NCBI RefSeq assembly: GCF_032362555.1
Contig: NC_083506.1
Location: 2,589,501-2,653,500, forward strand
Length of the DNA stretch: 64,000 nucleotides
Direction of reading: 5' to 3'
Source: Amyelois transitella
Lineage: Eukaryota; Arthropoda; Insecta; Lepidoptera; Pyralidae
Every line of letters starts with the position of its first letter. The stretch's first letter is position 1. The position numbers were made by a program, and so were the translations under genes. Positions 48,601-61,434 of this stretch are shown one piece after another. The notes beneath the pieces are model-generated. The model saw only the letters and a list, made by a program, of their open reading frames with translations. It did not search any database and was not told where the DNA came from.

Positions 48601-51600
48601 TGGTAGAAGCATTATCTAACAGTCAACCATTGAGTCTGACAGAGAACTTTTGGTGGGGTCAAACTAAATATATATAAAATATATTTATAACTAAATATAT
48701 ACTATCATAAACATACATAAAAACTATGTAATATTTCCACATGCTAAAGTTTGTCTGTTACGATTTAAAGGCTAAGCCGCTGGACCGATTTCGACGAAAT
48801 TTCGTTTGAATCTATTTAATTATACGAGGTAAATCACATACAATAAGGTCTACGCCTACAATGAATGGAAATGGAATCAACTAGAATTTCAGTTAAAATC
48901 TAAGTACAAACAATACTTACCAGTTTAATATCTATCGGCAGATTGCGATACTGGTTGTAACGGTTCTTCATCTCCTCGTATGTCATGAACTGCAGCGCGC
49001 CGTGCGACACCCCGAACATTCCTGGGACGAAACCCTGGAAATTTAACAAAAAATTGGTCAAAAAGTGTATAGTGAGATCCAGCTGCTTCACGTCCCGAGC
49101 ACATAGTAAAAGTCAATCAAGGGAATTAAATTAACATACATACATATGGTTACGTCTATATCCCTTGCGGGGTAGACAGAGCCACCAGTCTTGAAAAGAC
49201 TGAATGGCCACGTTCAGCTATTTGGCTAAATGATAGAATTGAGATTCAAATAGTGACAGGTTGCTAGCCCATCGCCTAAAAATAATCCCATGTTTGTAAA
49301 CCTATCCCTTAGTCGCCTTTTACGACATTAATAAATAATAAATATATATACACGGGACAAATAACACAGATTGAGATGGCCTCGAAGTAGAGTTCGAGAG
49401 TGAGTTGTGTTACGAGATACTAACTCAACGATACTAAATTTTATAATAAACACTTATATAGATAAACATCCAAGACCCAGGCCATTCAGAAAAAGTTCTT
49501 CACTAATCATGCCCTGGCCGGGATTCGAACCTGAATTATATATGACCTTGGGATTTTTTAAGGCGATGGGCTAGAAACACTAAAACATAGCACATTACCA
49601 AAACCTGACTACCTAGTAACCTTGCAAAGTGGCCTACGAGTCTTCTTTAGACAGAGTCTGACTACCTTACAAGGGATAAAGTCATGATGAATGTAGTATG
49701 AATTTTTAATATACATGTGTTCTAGTCAATACAGCAACTACCGATATACAGATGTTTGTTCATCTCAGTGCGCACGAGTAACATGCAAATTGATATAAAA
49801 TGAATTAACTCAGGTCGGCGAGAACGGTTTAAATGTCATCACTTAACCGTGACCTCGAAGGTCGAACGATCGATACAATAGGACTTTATTCTATATCAAT
49901 AACCAGTCTGGTTATAAGAATCAATACAATAAAATTCTATTAAATTGGTGTTTTTATCAAGTTCAAGGTAATTTTGCTCGCTTTACGCATCTAAGGACTC
50001 ATTTTTTAAAAACAAATATTTTGGGCTCAATTCTTAGTCTTTGAATCTAAAGGTCCTTTATAGTAAGTTACTCCCGATTTTAAACCCAGGACATATACCT
50101 AAAGGTAAATAAATAAAGTTGTATGCAAATTCTTTATGGAAAGTTTTATTTATCGCGGTGGTTCTTCCCTACATTGGATAGAAATAATAATAGTTGACCA
50201 CAAAAAATGGTTTAAATGAATCGGTTTTATAATTAAAATCGTTTAGATGGATGAATAATTTTGCTATTTTCTTCTTATAAAACTAGAATAATAAGCTAAT
50301 GTATTAACATCAGTAAATTATGTTTGCCAAGGCAGTTCAATTACATTAGGGAAAGTAATAACATTATTAAATTATCTGTATTATAAGACACACCTTCATA
50401 AGATAGTGATGTACTTACGAGTATGAAACAATCACTGAGTATTTCTATAGAACGGTCACGTGAGGAGTTAAAAACAAAAGACTTCCAAAATATTTGTTTT
50501 GACGCGGTCGTTATCCAAACAAACCAACTTAGCAACGATTTATTTGTCTTGGATATATTCAAATTATCTATAGAATATTATACTCAAGTGTTGTAGTCAG
50601 TATGTGAATGTTAATTTTAGCCCGAAATTACCTTCATGATTTAAATGTGAATTGCAGTTTAAAGGGAGGTAATTTTGTATTTCAAAAAAGGCGCGTACGG
50701 GCACCGGATTTTCATTTTTTATTACATAAAAACAGCTAATATTCGAGTTACTTCTGCAATTAACGTCAAACGGAAATAAAACAATAGTTCAAGTTCTTTT
50801 TTTTTTAAACAGACATTAGTGTAGGTGAAAACTAAACACCCAAAAATCGTAACTGAGCCTAGCTGGCTGGTTTATACGGAATAAATGATAGCGTAGTGAA
50901 GTTAACAGGCAAAACTGTTAGATAACCGACGACCTAAATAACTCCAAACAGTTTCGTTGCAAGCTCAATAACTGGAATTTATCTGGTGAACTTTGGATAG
51001 GTACTGATAACATTAGAATATTAACAATTTTTTTTGTCTTAATTGCGATTTATGTTTCTTTAAGTGATTTGTAACGAAAATTAATTAAGTTGACTTTAAC
51101 ATCAAAACCATTCTAAAATTTAAATTAAAAAATAAATGCAACAAATAGTGTCACACACAAACATACATATCTCTCGTCTTTATTCCATATGAAGAGCAGT
51201 CAAAAGTCTCGAAAAGACTGAAAGGCCACATTCAGCTGCGTATCTTAGTAATGGAATTAAAATTCAGATAGTGACAGGTTGCAAGCACATCGGCTAAAAG
51301 AAGATATGGTCAATAAATACATTTGTAATAACCGTGGGATATTTATTACACTTATCATAAACTTTACTGTATTAAGTCTACGGTAATATTTATTATTACA
51401 GGACGTCCGCGTCTCCAACCGCGTAAACAGAAAGATTCCGTTAATTCCCCGTGGGAATTTTGGGAAATCCTCTGTAAGTGCATCCTAGACCATATAAGAA
51501 ACCTAAATACCGAATTTCAAATTTCTAGACACAGGTGTTTGGACGCGGGTTTCCAGGCAGTCAGTGAATCACTTAGTAAAAGAATTATTCTTCTTTTACT

Positions 51601-54600
51601 AAGTGACTAACTGACTGGCTGTTTATATAGATAGGTTAGGAATCGACACCCTGAGGGCAAATGGAAACAACATAATCGATCAGGATCTAATGGCCACTGT
51701 CAACGTTATCGCTAGTATCGCAAACTCCGCTTATGTAAACATAAACTCACGCAAATATGTTTTCGAAATCGCCACACGATTTGCCACGAGCATGAACAAA
51801 ATTAGGTTTTTTTTTAGTTTTTATAGGGTTTAAGGGAAACCAGTTTTAATGATATACTATTCAAAGGATATTAATGCCAAACGCATAGTTGTTTCGGCCA
51901 TCAGTTGCCAACTCATCCTCATTCTAAAAGTTTAATGCACTTTGATCAATCATTTAATTTGATAACTATATAAACACACCCTAACTTATTTCGTTTTTCA
52001 AAATTATGTAGCGCTATTTTGTAGCGCTGCACTGATTTACCTTCTAAATTCCAACCTATATAGTACAGTATTATATAGTACTCGAATAAACTGGCTGTGT
52101 GTTTATTACCATCTTATACTTACATACTTATAATAAGTTGCGAATTTTTATTACAAGAGGACTACTATTATGAAGACAAGCAACCTGTCACTATTTGAAT
52201 CTCATTTCTATCATTAAGCCAAATAGCTGAACGTGGCCATTCAGTCTTTTCAAGACTGTTGGCTCTGTCTACCCCGCAAGGGATATAGACGTGACCATAT
52301 GTATGTATGTATGTCTCTTAAATTTCCCGCAATATAAACGTTCCACTTGTTTATAGCAATCATTTACACGTGTCAAATGATGTAACGATCAGTCGTGTTG
52401 TGATACTTTGTATTGTATCGAGAACTATAAATAGGTAATTATGTGTACACTTTTATTTTCAGCAACGCCAAAGGGGAAACACGCATGGCGATGAGAATTG
52501 TTACATCACAAGCTTCTGCACTTGGCTCCGCTCGCTCGTCAATCGTAAATAAAAATACCGAATTTCAAATTTCTAGACACAGGTGTTTGGACGCGGGTTT
52601 CCAGGCAGTCAGTGAATCACTTAGTAAAAGAATTATTCTTCTTTTACTAAGTGACTAACTGACTGGCTGTTTATATAGATAGGTTAGGAATCGACACCCT
52701 GAGGGCAAATGGAAACAACATAATCGATCAGGATCTAATGGCCACTGTCAACGTTATCGCTAGTATCGCAAACTCCGCTTATGTAAACATAAACTCACGC
52801 AAATATGTTTTCGAAATCGCCACACGATTTGCCACGAGCATGAACAAAATTAGGTTTTTTTTTAGTTTTTATAGGGTTTTAGGGAAACCAGTTGAAAATA
52901 ATATACTATTCAGGGGATATTAATCCCAAACGCATAGTTGTTTCGGCCGTCAGTTGCCAACTCACCCTCACTTTAAAAAAAATTGTGCACTTATAGGTAT
53001 AATGATTTAATTTGATAACTGAAAGAAATACATCAGTTATTAAAAACACAACCTTAATTATTTTTTTTTAAATTATGTAATGCTTTTTTGCAGCGCTACA
53101 TTGATTACCTTCTAAATTCCAACCTATATGGTACAGTATATATAGTACTCGAATAAACTGGCTGTGATATACGGCATTTTTTTTATATTCTTACATACAA
53201 CCGCAGAATTCCACGTTTATTACCATCGTTTACTTTCTATAATAAGTTGCAAATATTTATTACAAGAGGACTACTACTATAAAGACCTGTAGGTGCCGCT
53301 TAAATCCTATAGACATGATCGGTCCAACTGCTCAAAATGGAGTACGTTATCCAACGTACTTACATCTTACATTTCCCGCAATATAAACGTCCCAAATGTT
53401 TATAGCAATCATTTACACGTGTCAAATGATGTAACGATCAGTCGTGTTGTGATACTTTGTATTGTATCGAGAACTATAAATAGGTAATTATGTGTACACT
53501 TTTATTTTCAGCAACGCCAAAGGGGAAACACGCATGGCGATGAGAATTGTTACATCACAAGCTTCTGCACTTGGCTCCGCTCGCTCGTCAAACGTAAATA
53601 AAAATACTACAGGATTATTTTTTTCCGGAATAATAAAGTTTTTGTTTGTTCTTCTTAATATTCACGTCTTTCGAGAAAAAAAGGGAGTAGGCAACATTTT
53701 ACCTTTCTTTGTTTTTACAAAAATTTTTTTTTACAAAGTTTCGTCGTATTAATATGACAATATGTAATACATACATACATACATATGGTCACGTCTTTAT
53801 CCCTTGTGGGGTAGACAGAGCCAACAGTCTTGAAAAGACTGAATGGCCACATTCAGCTATTTGGCTTAATGATAGAATTGAGATTCATATAAAGTGACAG
53901 ATTGCTAGCCCGTCGCCTAAAAGAAGAATCCCAAGTTTGGAAGCCTATCCCTTAGTCGCCTTTTACGACATCCACGGGAAAGAGATGGAGTGGTCCTATT
54001 CTTTTTTGTATTGGTGCCGGGAACCACACACACAATACAAATATGTAATAAGCAAACGACAATGCTTCAAATTCCCAAAAGCGACATCAGGTAGGCAGGT
54101 TGGCGGCATAATTGGTGTGAAGCAGGTAGTAACAAATTTCTTTTTACAACACGCTTTTTATATTACACTTCAGAACTTGGCAATCGGATGAAACAGATTT
54201 TTGATCGTAGAATATGCTTAAAGTTAAAAATGGCTATATAAATCAAAATGCATAGTGCATAGCAATAATCCTTGATAGCAATAACATTGAGTGCTATGTT
54301 GTAACCCAAGAAGCTAAAGGTTAGACCTTGTCCAATCCAATCTCCTGTGGTTGGCCAACGTGAGCGGACAGACAGAAAATACATTCCACTTACAGATTAG
54401 AGATTTGTATGTAAATTCAAACATTCGTTGTGACTTTCCGCTTTGTGTGACGTCACAATGACGAATGTGCGATGGATACGTATTGAAGAATGTAAATAAA
54501 ACAAAGAATGCATGTTTTGCGAAACAAACAAAATTTTTGTGTACCTACTATATCCACTAGAATTATAAAAGGTACAAATAAAATGATGCATAACAATTTG

Positions 54601-57600
54601 TTGCCCGCGACTTCGTCAGCCTGAAATCTTTATATTTTTTTTTCTTATTAAATATATTTTTCCAATGACTTAGCTTTAACACTGGACAAATCGGTAGAGC
54701 TATTACTTCATACAAACTGTTATTTTAGTCAACCACACGGCAAGTGGAATTCTCGGTAAGACTTTGTACCGTCCGTACGTATTATGTATGATCATAGCAA
54801 ACGTAGCTCAGATTATACTGGGAAAGTCGCTTATCTCTTTATCACCCAGTTACATGCACCACAGGGCAAATTTAAATGCCGTGGTTGATCCTTGTGGTAA
54901 CATACATACATACATAAAATCACGCCTCTTTCCCGGAGGGGTAGGCAGAGACTACCTCTTTCCTCTTGTGGTAACGGTGAGGGAAAACATCATGAGGAAA
55001 TCTGCACATTCAGGCAACTGATCCAATACGGGTTAGGTTTAGCTGCAAAGGTTGGGGAAGTCAGATGGGAATCGCTTCGTGTAAAAACCTGACTCGGCCA
55101 ATCCAGGATCCATGGTCAAGGGCACACCCCGGGCTCCTCTCTAGTGATGAGGATGCAATCGGGACTAAAGCCAGGAGGGAGACGAAGGTGACCCTTGTGG
55201 CACCTTGAAATAGGACCGCTTTCTTAGAACAGAAGATGAAAAAGACAGAACACATTCAGAGAATTGATAGCAATTGAACACTAGGAATGTGAAAAAGAGA
55301 AAGAACTAATGGTATTTCTCTCGTCACCGCGGAATACGGCAAAATATTGCACTCTTATTTATCTAGTATATAGTATATAGCCGAGCTAAGGCCCTGAATG
55401 CGAAAGGTAGCATATAACTTGTGATAGAAGTTGCCTGACACAAAATGTCTTTTAAAAAAGTGATTTGTGTGAAAATGTTCTTATATATAATCGTCCTATT
55501 TTAGCAATGATACAAATAGTGATGCGCCAAATATAAAAAACAAAAAACTAAATTCATTATGAGTAACAGTATCAACGCATAATGACTCAGCTAACTGTGC
55601 TAACATATGGGTGCCTATTTGATTAACAAAGCAGCGTCTATAATGTCGCAACTTAAATTATAGTTCAATTAATTATTTTGTTAAATATATGAAAATATCA
55701 ATAAATATTTAAATCCTTCAGCTATGGGAATCACGACTTGGCCATTCAATTATGACGTTTTATATTTGTGTGTGTGTCAAACAAGGGAAAGATTTTAGAC
55801 AATGGGCTAGCACTAGCTAACTGTCACCATTTGAATTGAAAGCCGTGCAGCTGAACGTGACCATCCAATCTTTTCGAGATCGTTGGCTCTGTCTTCCCCG
55901 TAAGGGATAAATACGTGATTATACTTATGATGCCTAAACCTAAACTCACCCTATAAAGTCCTCTGATGCCTTCGGTCCTATATATCTTCCTGAGGCCGTC
56001 GACCATCCCCCTGTACCTCTTGCTATCCGCCACGTGTTCCTCGCTGTACTGCAAGCAAAGCCGGGTCTTCACCACCCATATAGGGTTGGTCATCACCAGC
56101 GACAACACCCCGGCTTCTGCCGCGGCCAACATGTGCAGACCGGGGCCTAGGGGCGTGCGTGCGTTGCCGCCTTGAATCCATGTCTTTATTGCGTTGTAAC
56201 TGAAAAATATATATAGTTAAGTAACTACATACATACGGTCACGTCCATATCCCATGCGAGGTAGACAGAGCCAACAGTCTTGAAGACTAAATGGCCACGT
56301 TCAGCTATTTGGCTTAATGTTAGAATTGAGATGCAAATAGTGTTAAGTAACTACTATAAACGAAATGCTTCTCCTGAATCACTCATAGGACCAGAGACTA
56401 TAGGAGTTCGTATAATCAGAGAAAAAGGCGTTATTTTATGTATGTATGTATATATAATCAGAAATAAAACCCGGAGGACTACTTAATAAAATGGGATCCA
56501 GGGTCCTTCTCCTTCCTCCTAGAGTTAATCCCGTTTAAATCCACAACTCTCTGAAGAGGAGCCCCGGGCGCGTCTTTTGACGATGATCTTGGAACAAGTC
56601 AAGTTTTACACGAAACGCCTTCCGCCTAACCTCCGCAACCTTTGCAAGGTCCCAGGATTGACTTTGTCCTAGCTACAATGGGATTGGACTAGAAATGTGT
56701 GCTGCACACCGCCAGATAACCAGATGGAACTCAATGAGTTTGAGAAGGGCATAAAAGGAAAACGAAAGAGATGGTGGGAAGAAATTTTACTGTTATCGGA
56801 GCCTTATGATTTTACAAATACTGCTATAAAATTGTAACAATTGTATAGTGATGTAAAACGACCTTGTTAAGCGATCTCATTCTGATATTTGCACATTGAC
56901 ACCTGACTGACACAAATAAACAGAAGCAATGCCACATTACCAAGATGTGTCAATGTTTTGTCACACTAACCAGGTTGATAGTTTCCGCTTAACAATGCAC
57001 GAACAGTATTCAAATCGTTTAAGTATCTGTTGCGAAGATAGGGTTATTTCTACTGTGAAGCGATGGTTATCAACCAATCAATATTGACAAAATATTTGCT
57101 TCAATAAGTGATTTAGAGAGTGATTTTTAAATGGAATTTTTAATGTAATGTCCTTAATCTACCTTGTCTCACGCTACTCCCTAGATGCGGATAAGGAATT
57201 GGCAAATTTTGACGTTAGCATGATGAAGTTAATTAATTATTGAAAAGATAAAGTGACTTACAGACAAAACACAGCCGAAACCTGTAGTAAACTGCAATTC
57301 CGCGCTACATGCAAATTTTATAGAATCATCTAGATATGTTAAAAATACATTGTACTGTTATTAAGTGTTTTGCCATTTAGTTGCCTCCTCCATCCGAACA
57401 GAAAGAATCCAGGCCAAGACCTACACGACACTCTCAATCGGACCCAAATATATATATATATATTTAAACATTTGTATAAAAATTTTCCAAACAACCTAAA
57501 TGAAGGATACATTTATTAGCCAAATAATGATGATTCATATGCCGTCTGATCTGTTTAGAGTAACTAGTTACAACCGGTTTAGTGCCGCTTCTAAAAGTAT

Positions 57601-60600
57601 AATGACCGAAACACACGAGCCAACTGTGATCCGTGACGTCAACCAAGCAGAATTTTCTACGCAAATTTTTCACACACATATTAAATCTGGATATAATAAT
57701 ATCAGTGTGAAAATATAAATAAAACAAACAACTGAACTTTAAGTTTACTCTTATTGATTTGTAATACTACTACTATTTGTAATACTGCTACGCCCGCGTT
57801 ATAGTAAAATTTTCTTTTTTATTCGTTCTCGTGGATACCAAGAAATTAAACCCATGTCCTTTAGGGTTTCAAGATGAGTTTTCTTTGCAGTGAGTCTGTT
57901 CTGTACATTATACCAAAAAAAAAATTCGCGAACGAATCTTGTCTTTTGACAAAAAAATATTGTACACATCTTTCACTCAGGCAATGTTTCATATTTAGAT
58001 TTTTCTAAAATTTGTTTTTAATAGAACTGATAATTTTAACTGATAATGACGGCCTCTGTGGCGCAGCGGTAGTGCGCTTATCTGTGACACCGGAGGTCCC
58101 GGGTTCGAATCCCGGCCAGGGCATGGTGAGAAACGAACTTTCTCTGATTGGCCTGGGTCTTGGATGTTTATCTATATGAGTATTTATTATAAAATATAAT
58201 ACCGTTGAGTTAGTATCTCGTAACACAAGTCTCGAACTTACTTCGAGGCTAACTTAATCTGTGTAATTTGTCCCGTATAAGGAAAATCATTTTATCGTCC
58301 GTTGTAATTTACTATTAAAAAAAAAACTTATTATTGATATCACCTTAACCTTGTCCGTCCCTTTTCGTGTTTATATTTATTCCAAAAACGATAAACAATT
58401 GTCCGATTCAATAAAAACAAACTGTTTACCAAGATAATAACAGAATAATTAGTTCAAATTTATAATATAATATGATATAATATTACCTTTAGTTCATTTA
58501 TGTTATGTAGGTACCTACTGAAATAAAGGGTAACAATATCGATACCGTATTTTAGTCGAAAAAAATACAAATATTTTGCTTTTACTTCTACAGTAGGTAA
58601 GTACGCTGAAGCCTAGGGCGGATTTGGGGGGCGGCAAATTCAGGCCCAAAAAATTTTTTTTCTTACATAAATTAAAAAATACCTACTTTAATGTTACATT
58701 TTTTAGTTTTTAAATTATTAAATTTGACCTCCACCTAATTTTCTCCGCGTGAGGTATCGAAATTCAGAGATCACAAGGGTCGGCAACATTTGAACAGCCT
58801 ACTGGCGGTAAATGTGTTAATCCTCACAATAGGTTGTCTGATGGCTCACAATAGTAAGCAGTAACTTCGTACTCTTGTTATTTGACAAATAGGTATATAC
58901 TCACAATAGGAAATAGAAGCCCCACGCAGAGCCGGAGCCCCAGACGTTGGGCGTGACCCCTCTGTAGAGCCCCTTGACGCCCTCCTTCTTCACGATGGTC
59001 ACAAAGGCACTGCCTAACCCGTCGTATCTCGGCACTGTCGCGGTTCTGCCATCATTTACTAAAAACAAAAACGAGATCAAAATCGATCATTTTGGGAGTT
59101 AGGTGCACGCATGTCTTTGTGTCTCACGCAATAACGTCTGTTGCGCGTAATTTTTGCGTCGCGGGTAAAAATAAATAGAGCCCTAAAATAAAAATCCATA
59201 CAATAATGATTTTTTTTTTATTATTTTCACGTTTTTTTTTCTAGGTTGTGTCTTCACAGGTTAGGATTAGTTTACGACAGCGATCGTCATTAAAAAGATA
59301 TTTTTAAACTACAACTGTTAGTTAATTGACTTCATTAATGGCTAATAAAATGATGTCAATGAAAGGTATGACATACAAACATATTTCACTTTGGCATAGC
59401 TCCAAATAATGAGATCAAAGTCCACAGACGGACTTTCATTACCTACCTAAAATAAAAGCTTAAACAGTACTAAATATGTATAAAGTATTTACTTCCTTAC
59501 TTTAAAATAAATGCCTAAAAATAAGTCCAAATTATTATTACTCTATTTTTTTCTTGATTCTTTCAATCATTCTAAGCATAACTGATTTTTAACTTTCGCA
59601 TTGCTATGTAACATGATTTGAAATGTCCGAGATAAAGTAAAATTCCGCGCGCGTTTAATACCTGTATTATTTATACATTTTTAGCATATTCATATGCTTT
59701 CATCTTCATACCCTTTGAACCCAGGGCTCTCTTTTGGACACCCCATTTCGTACAGCCTTCAGCATCCTTTGTTTGCCATCAACCACATGTGTTATTTAAA
59801 TGAATAATTTTGCCAAACTATTTAAATAACACGTGTCATGGATCTTTCTTAAATTCCCTTCACTCACAAAGGACAAAAACTACAAGATCTTTAAAAAATG
59901 GTCATCTTGTTAAAGCAAAGACAACCTTTGTCTAGAACAAAACAACTCACAATGGCATGTGCACAATATTTTGTGAGGTGTGCCAACAGGATGTTGTGAG
60001 AAATATAATTCTGAGATAAAATGACACCCTGGTTTTTAATGACTTGAGACCATGTGATGTGACTTGGAGCAGACACAGAACTATCAATCAAGAAGTGCCT
60101 GGAGTCCATTAAATGTACTCCTTAGTATTTGTTCAATTGCTTTCTGGAATATAGGTATGAGACAAATCACACAGACTGAGCTAGCCCCAAAGTAAGTTTA
60201 AGACTTGTGTTACAAAATACTAACTCAAGAATACCTACTATATCAAGACATAGTATAAAGCAAAGTTGCTTCCCACCTCTGACATTATATGCTAGCTAAC
60301 ACCTTTAACAATAACAACGAATGAGGTTTTTTTTTAATAGAAAGTGTTTTAAGAGGAATGTTTATATGTATAATCACTACCCCTTCCAGCTCGGATGGCT
60401 CGCTAGTTAAATACGTAAATAGATAATAATTTGTGAGCTATAAGATGGTCATAGCACCTAATTCTGAAACAGTGACAACATTCTAACCTCTTTTGAAAAC
60501 AATCTGTTGCTACCACTTGCCAAACTTTTACATTCTTTCGAGTTACAATAGTGACGAGTTGTTGCTAGCCCATGGCCTAAAACCGAACTCCAAGTTCATT

Positions 60601-61434
60601 TATCTTAATGAACCTAAACAAAATAATGATAAAATTAATATACCATATTCATTTTAATGATAGCTTTATCACGAGCATTTGTTACACTACGACTGGTCAT
60701 TATTTTCCATTTCTTGAAATTCTACATCAATATTCTTTGATTAAAATTCAGTATTCAAAGTGAGGGAAGAGCCCAAGTATTTATTTTATAAAAACTTATT
60801 ACTTACACTACACATTACAATTAAGTACTTACAATACCACACAAACAAAGGTTTATCTGCTACGGATCAGACTTATCCATAATAAAATAAAATGTTTTAG
60901 AGGAAGGTTATTATATAAATTCATCTGTCCTAAATTATTAAAAACAAAATTAAGTATACTGTATACTGTTCAATTAAAAAAATAGAGTTTGCACCATGTG
61001 TTTCTTTTGTATACTGTATACAAAAGAAACACATGGTGCAAACTCTATTTTTTTAATTGAATGCTACTTCCTGCATCGCCTGCAAAATATAATGATCACT
61101 GTGATATGATAAACTTTCACCCTGAAGATCAAGGTTAAGGTACCTATTTCTATCCAGTTTGTGGTTAAGGTCAACAAGTTTTTTAAACGAGGAATAGAAT
61201 GCTACAGAGAAAAGAGATCAATAATTTAACCACCTTATAAATTGAAGGCAATTTTCAAATGGCGGAAGTGTCATTTTACTCACCTGCAAATCGAATTTTT
61301 ATGAGGTCAAGAGGATGCAGAATAAGCGTAGAGGTAACACCACCCGATATACCAGCTACCAGGTGTTCGTACTTGATGTGGCTGAGGAGAGCAAGCTTGG
61401 AAGACGTTGAATTTGGATTCTTCATTGTGGTCAT
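45621..61434 (-). CDS. SLC25A32: Mitochondrial carrier, SLC25A32 type (folate/FAD)
   Basis: Six-helix inner-membrane carrier of the SLC25A32 group, which brings folate and/or FAD into mitochondria. Exons in transcript order: 61434-61284, 59058-58905, 56199-55950, 49034-48921, 48422-48277, 45765-45621, giving 319 residues. All three carrier repeats show the signature: [10 protein letters not shown] (41-46 core), [10 protein letters not shown] (141-146) and [11 protein letters not shown] (245-250). The tryptophan in repeat two and glutamine in repeat three are typical of this subfamily, and stretches such as SHGALQFM and RGFYKG match recalled human SLC25A32. If the donor at 48277 is not used, translation runs on to a stop at 48165 and gives a second C-terminus (308 residues). 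Start chosen at the first ATG of the exon; another Met is at residue 4. Transport substrate is by family, not from sequence. Confidence 0.92.
45766..48164. other. Intron between the two SLC25A32 C-terminal versions
   Basis: AT-rich, 2.4 kb. For the long-exon isoform this would be 3' UTR and downstream DNA. The second CCAAT pair (46667-46704) is here; no coding exon or clear repeat copy was seen. Confidence 0.45.
48165..48422 (-). CDS. SLC25A32: Alternative last exon of the SLC25A32-type carrier
   Basis: Reading through the internal donor (TGGAG|GTACGA at 48277/48276) continues in frame to encode [20 protein letters not shown] and [16 protein letters not shown], then stops. This replaces the sixth helix encoded at 45765-45621 ([20 protein letters not shown] and [10 protein letters not shown]). 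Both versions keep the GFYKG-P-L-V-P pattern of a real carrier end, so this is a second coding version rather than random read-through. Confidence 0.75.
   Translation of the reverse strand, partial: TSVEYLTFAAISKLIAAGATYPYQVVRARLQDQHRNYEGTWHCITETWRYERIRGFYKGLTPYLLHVTPNICLVMLIWEKFTNND
48537..48655 (-). repeat. LINE 3' tail, family E
   Basis: Reads (TTTA)n, AAACTTTATTATACAAAATA, ATTGGCGGACTTGATGG and GTCAACCATTGAGTCTGACA; the reverse matches 9878-9970. Confidence 0.6.
49136..49330 (+). repeat. Interspersed repeat family A
   Basis: CATACATATGGTTACGTCTA, TCCCTTGCGGGGTAGACAGA, TTGAGATTCAAATAGTGACA, TAGTCGCCTTTTACGACATT. It is cut off by the SINE that follows directly. Confidence 0.7.
49331..49533 (-). 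repeat. tRNA-derived SINE (copy 3, head truncated)
   Basis: Shares the body with the other copies but stops within the B box (GGGATTCGAACCTG), losing the tRNA-like head. Confidence 0.7.
49534..51169. other. SLC25A32 intron, left part
   Basis: No exon or clear repeat was recognised apart from a weak CACATCTGCATAT-free AT-rich background; a short diverged family A-like trace is possible near 49560-49690. Confidence 0.35.
51505..53601. repeat. 1.05-kb tandem duplication
   Basis: Unit 1 (51505-52552) and unit 2 (52553-53601) are joined head to tail with offset 1048-1049. The first roughly 330 bases look identical by eye, the middle is clearly diverged, and the last roughly 170 bases are again nearly identical. 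Unit 1 carries a family A insertion (52172-52316) absent from unit 2. Each unit contains a hairpin formed by CACTTAGTAAAAGAA and its complement. A short open frame in each ([20 protein letters not shown]) shows no known domain. Confidence 0.8.
53765..54030 (+). repeat. Interspersed repeat family A, full length
   Basis: Complete forward copy from (CATA)n through CACGTCTTTATCCCTTGTGG to GGTGCCGGGAACCACAC. Confidence 0.75.
54899..55200. repeat. Family B tail next to family G piece
   Basis: ACATACATAAAATCACGCCT through GGGGTAGGCAGAGACTACCT, followed by family G blocks (AAAACCTGACTCGG, CCAGGATCCATGG, GGGCTCCTCTCTAG). Confidence 0.5.
55790..55930 (-). repeat. Interspersed repeat family A (diverged)
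   Basis: GGGCTAGCACTAGCTAACTG, GCAGCTGAACGTGACCATCC, GTTGGCTCTGTCTTCCCCGT. It ends about 20 bases from the SLC25A32 exon at 55950. Confidence 0.55.
56200..58904. other. SLC25A32 intron
   Basis: Contains family A (56225-56350), a family G piece (about 56495-56660), a TA microsatellite (57450-57463), a family D trace near 57570-57600 and SINE copy 4 (58051-58276). Nothing coding was recognised. Confidence 0.5.
58051..58276 (+). repeat. tRNA-derived SINE (copy 4, best preserved)
   Basis: The head (58051-58125) has A box TGGCGCAGCGG and B box GGTTCGAATCC with a CCCGG/CCGGG T-stem, so it still looks like a tRNA; a scanner might call it tRNA-Val-like. The body continues for about 150 bases to TTTGTCCCGTATAA. 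I take it as a SINE because body and head recur at 2275, 20951 and 49331. Confidence 0.8.
59059..61283. other. SLC25A32 first intron
   Basis: Holds a diverged MITE-like GC-rich piece (about 59105-59170), a 17-bp inverted repeat (59785-59836), a SINE body fragment (about 60145-60235), a family A trace (about 60545-60600) and the large palindrome at 60969-61061. Confidence 0.5.
60969..61061. repeat. 93-bp near-perfect palindrome
   Basis: Arms of 46 bp (60969-61014 and 61016-61061) are exact reverse complements with a single T between them, including seven-base A/T runs and GTATAC at the centre. Confidence 0.85.

Noticed and set aside
52443..52658. Short frames in the tandem duplication as a real gene family
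   Set aside because: The two copies agree only because the DNA is duplicated; the frames diverge at their C-termini and show no domain.
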